Shown: positions 5,276 to 6,045 of the stretch, piece by piece
How positions within the stretch are numbered: position 1 is the stretch's first letter
Layout of the letters: every line of letters begins with the position of its first letter
Assembly: GCA_021817875.1 (NCBI GenBank)
Contig: JAKAFQ010000275.1
Coordinates: 1-6,045 of the forward strand
Reading direction: 5' to 3'
Length of the DNA stretch: 6,045 bases
Source: Pseudomonadota bacterium
GTDB taxonomy: Bacteria > Pseudomonadota > Gammaproteobacteria > Steroidobacterales > Steroidobacteraceae
Program-made: the position numbers and the translations under genes
Notes under the pieces: generated by a model
What the model saw: only the letters and a program-made list of their open reading frames with translations
Database searches by the model: none
Told to the model about the DNA's origin: nothing

Positions 5276-5971
5276 ATGTCGGGAAAACTGATCTTAATCG
5301 TGGAGGACGAGCACGCGATCCGGCAGATGATCGCCTTCGGCCTGCGGCGCGCCGGGTTCGAGGTGCGCGAGGCGGCCGATAGCCGCGAGGCGCGCCAGTC
5401 GCTCGCCGACCGGCGACCCGATCTGCTGCTGATCGACTGGATGCTGCCGGACATGAGCGGCCTGGAGCTGACGCGCGTCTTGAAGCGCGACCGCGAGACA
5501 CGCGATCTTCCGGTCATCCTGCTGACGGCGCGCGCCGAGGAGGGCGACAAGGTCACGGGTCTGGACAGCGGCGCCGACGACTACATCACCAAGCCGTTCT
5601 CTCCGCGGGAGCTCGTCGCCCGCATCCACGCGGTGCTGCGCCGCGGCGGTGCGGGCGGACTCGAGTCCTGCGTGCAGTTCGAGTCGCTGCAGCTCGACCC
5701 GCAGGCCCAGCGGATCAGCGTCGAGGGCGAGACGGTGCCGCTCGGCCCGACCGAGTACCGCATGCTGGAGTTCTTCATGACCCACCCCGAGAGGGTCTTC
5801 AGCCGCGAACAGCTGCTCGACCGGCTCTGGGGCGGCAACGTGTACGTCGAGGAGCGCACCATCGACGTGCACGTGCGCCGGCTGCGCAAGTCTCTCGAGA
5901 AGTATGGTCTCGAGCGTCTGGTGCAGACCGTGCGCGGCTCCGGATACCGCTTCTCGGCCAAGGCGCACTGA
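5276..5971 (+). CDS. phoB: Phosphate regulon response regulator PhoB
   Basis: PhoB is the cytoplasmic DNA-binding regulator that PhoR phosphorylates during phosphate starvation; it then activates Pho-box promoters. The 231-residue product has a receiver domain (about 4-122) with acidic pocket Glu10-Asp11, phosphoacceptor Asp54, Thr84 and Lys106, followed by an OmpR-type winged helix (about 132-229). The recognition helix keeps Arg194, His199, Arg201, Arg202 and Arg204, which match the DNA-contact residues of E. coli PhoB. The segments GADDYITKPFSP and FMTHPERVFSREQL are nearly identical to E. coli PhoB, which separates it from other OmpR-family regulators. The ATG at 5276 was chosen because it gives the standard MSGKLILIVEDE start and has CAGGT 7 nt upstream. 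An in-frame ATG at 5222 lies inside the Pho box and would add 18 unrelated residues. The stop overlaps the next start (TGATG), as expected for a phoBR operon. Confidence 0.97.
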   Translation: MSGKLILIVEDEHAIRQMIAFGLRRAGFEVREAADSREARQSLADRRPDLLLIDWMLPDMSGLELTRVLKRDRETRDLPVILLTARAEEGDKVTGLDSGADDYITKPFSPRELVARIHAVLRRGGAGGLESCVQFESLQLDPQAQRISVEGETVPLGPTEYRMLEFFMTHPERVFSREQLLDRLWGGNVYVEERTIDVHVRRLRKSLEKYGLERLVQTVRGSGYRFSAKAH

Positions 5972-6045
5972 TGCGGCCGGCCGCGCAAGTCTGGTGGTTC
6001 GCGGCGGCGCGGCTGCTCGTGGCGGTGCTGATCGGACTCACCGCC
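5971..6045 (+). CDS. phoR: Probable phosphate sensor histidine kinase PhoR, N-terminal fragment (runs off the window)
   Basis: An ATG at 5971 overlaps the phoB TGA stop by one base and opens a frame that runs to the window end, 25 codons later. AAGG at 5960-5963 lies 7 nt upstream and can serve as a ribosome binding site within the end of phoB. The fragment reads MRPAAQVWWF followed by a hydrophobic run (about residues 8-25, rich in Ala, Leu and Val), consistent with the first membrane helix of a sensor kinase. The kinase identity is inferred from position alone: phoR almost always follows phoB and overlaps or abuts it. No PAS, HisKA or ATPase motif is inside the window. Confidence 0.75.
   Translation, partial: MRPAAQVWWFAAARLLVAVLIGLTA

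Overview
The window is ordinary chromosomal DNA from a clearly high-GC bacterium. It most likely comes from a gammaproteobacterium; the order cannot be fixed from this sequence. The evidence is the yoaA-tsaB gene pair, which is also adjacent in Escherichia coli, a PhoB very close to the enterobacterial protein, and long antisense shadow frames typical of GC-rich DNA. There is no mobile element, tRNA, rRNA or CRISPR array, and I see no new multi-gene system.

Layout, left to right. (1) Positions 1-510, + strand: the C-terminal part of a signalling protein, the end of a class III nucleotide cyclase domain followed by an FHA phosphopeptide-binding domain. (2) Positions 533-2308, - strand and convergent with the first gene: a complete GTP-type phosphoenolpyruvate carboxykinase (pckG). 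(3) Positions 2309-2542: a divergent intergenic region with an AT-rich island, a candidate pckG promoter, a perfect 7-bp inverted repeat in the pckG leader, and a lone -10-like hexamer just ahead of the next gene. (4) Positions 2543-4516, + strand: an iron-sulfur XPD/DinG-family DNA helicase (yoaA). It overlaps by 4 nt with (5) tsaB (4513-5193), a subunit of the tRNA t6A-modification machinery. (6) Positions 5194-5275: a short intergenic region with a good candidate Pho box and a 7-bp inverted repeat. (7) Positions 5276-5971: phoB, the phosphate-starvation response regulator. (8) From 5971 to the window end: the first 25 codons of its partner, probably the sensor kinase phoR.

How the genes work together. 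yoaA and tsaB look like one transcription unit with coupled translation. phoB and phoR form a second unit that is probably autoregulated through the Pho box. pckG is an independent gluconeogenic gene with its own leader. The cyclase-FHA gene ends 22 nt from the pckG stop codon and appears functionally separate. The most useful points for follow-up are regulatory: the pckG leader repeat, the apparent lack of a ribosome binding site for yoaA and for tsaB, the Pho box with its overlapping inverted repeat, and a conserved Arg-Ser/Thr-Arg-Asp motif near the YoaA C-terminus that matches the HolC-contact region known in E. coli.
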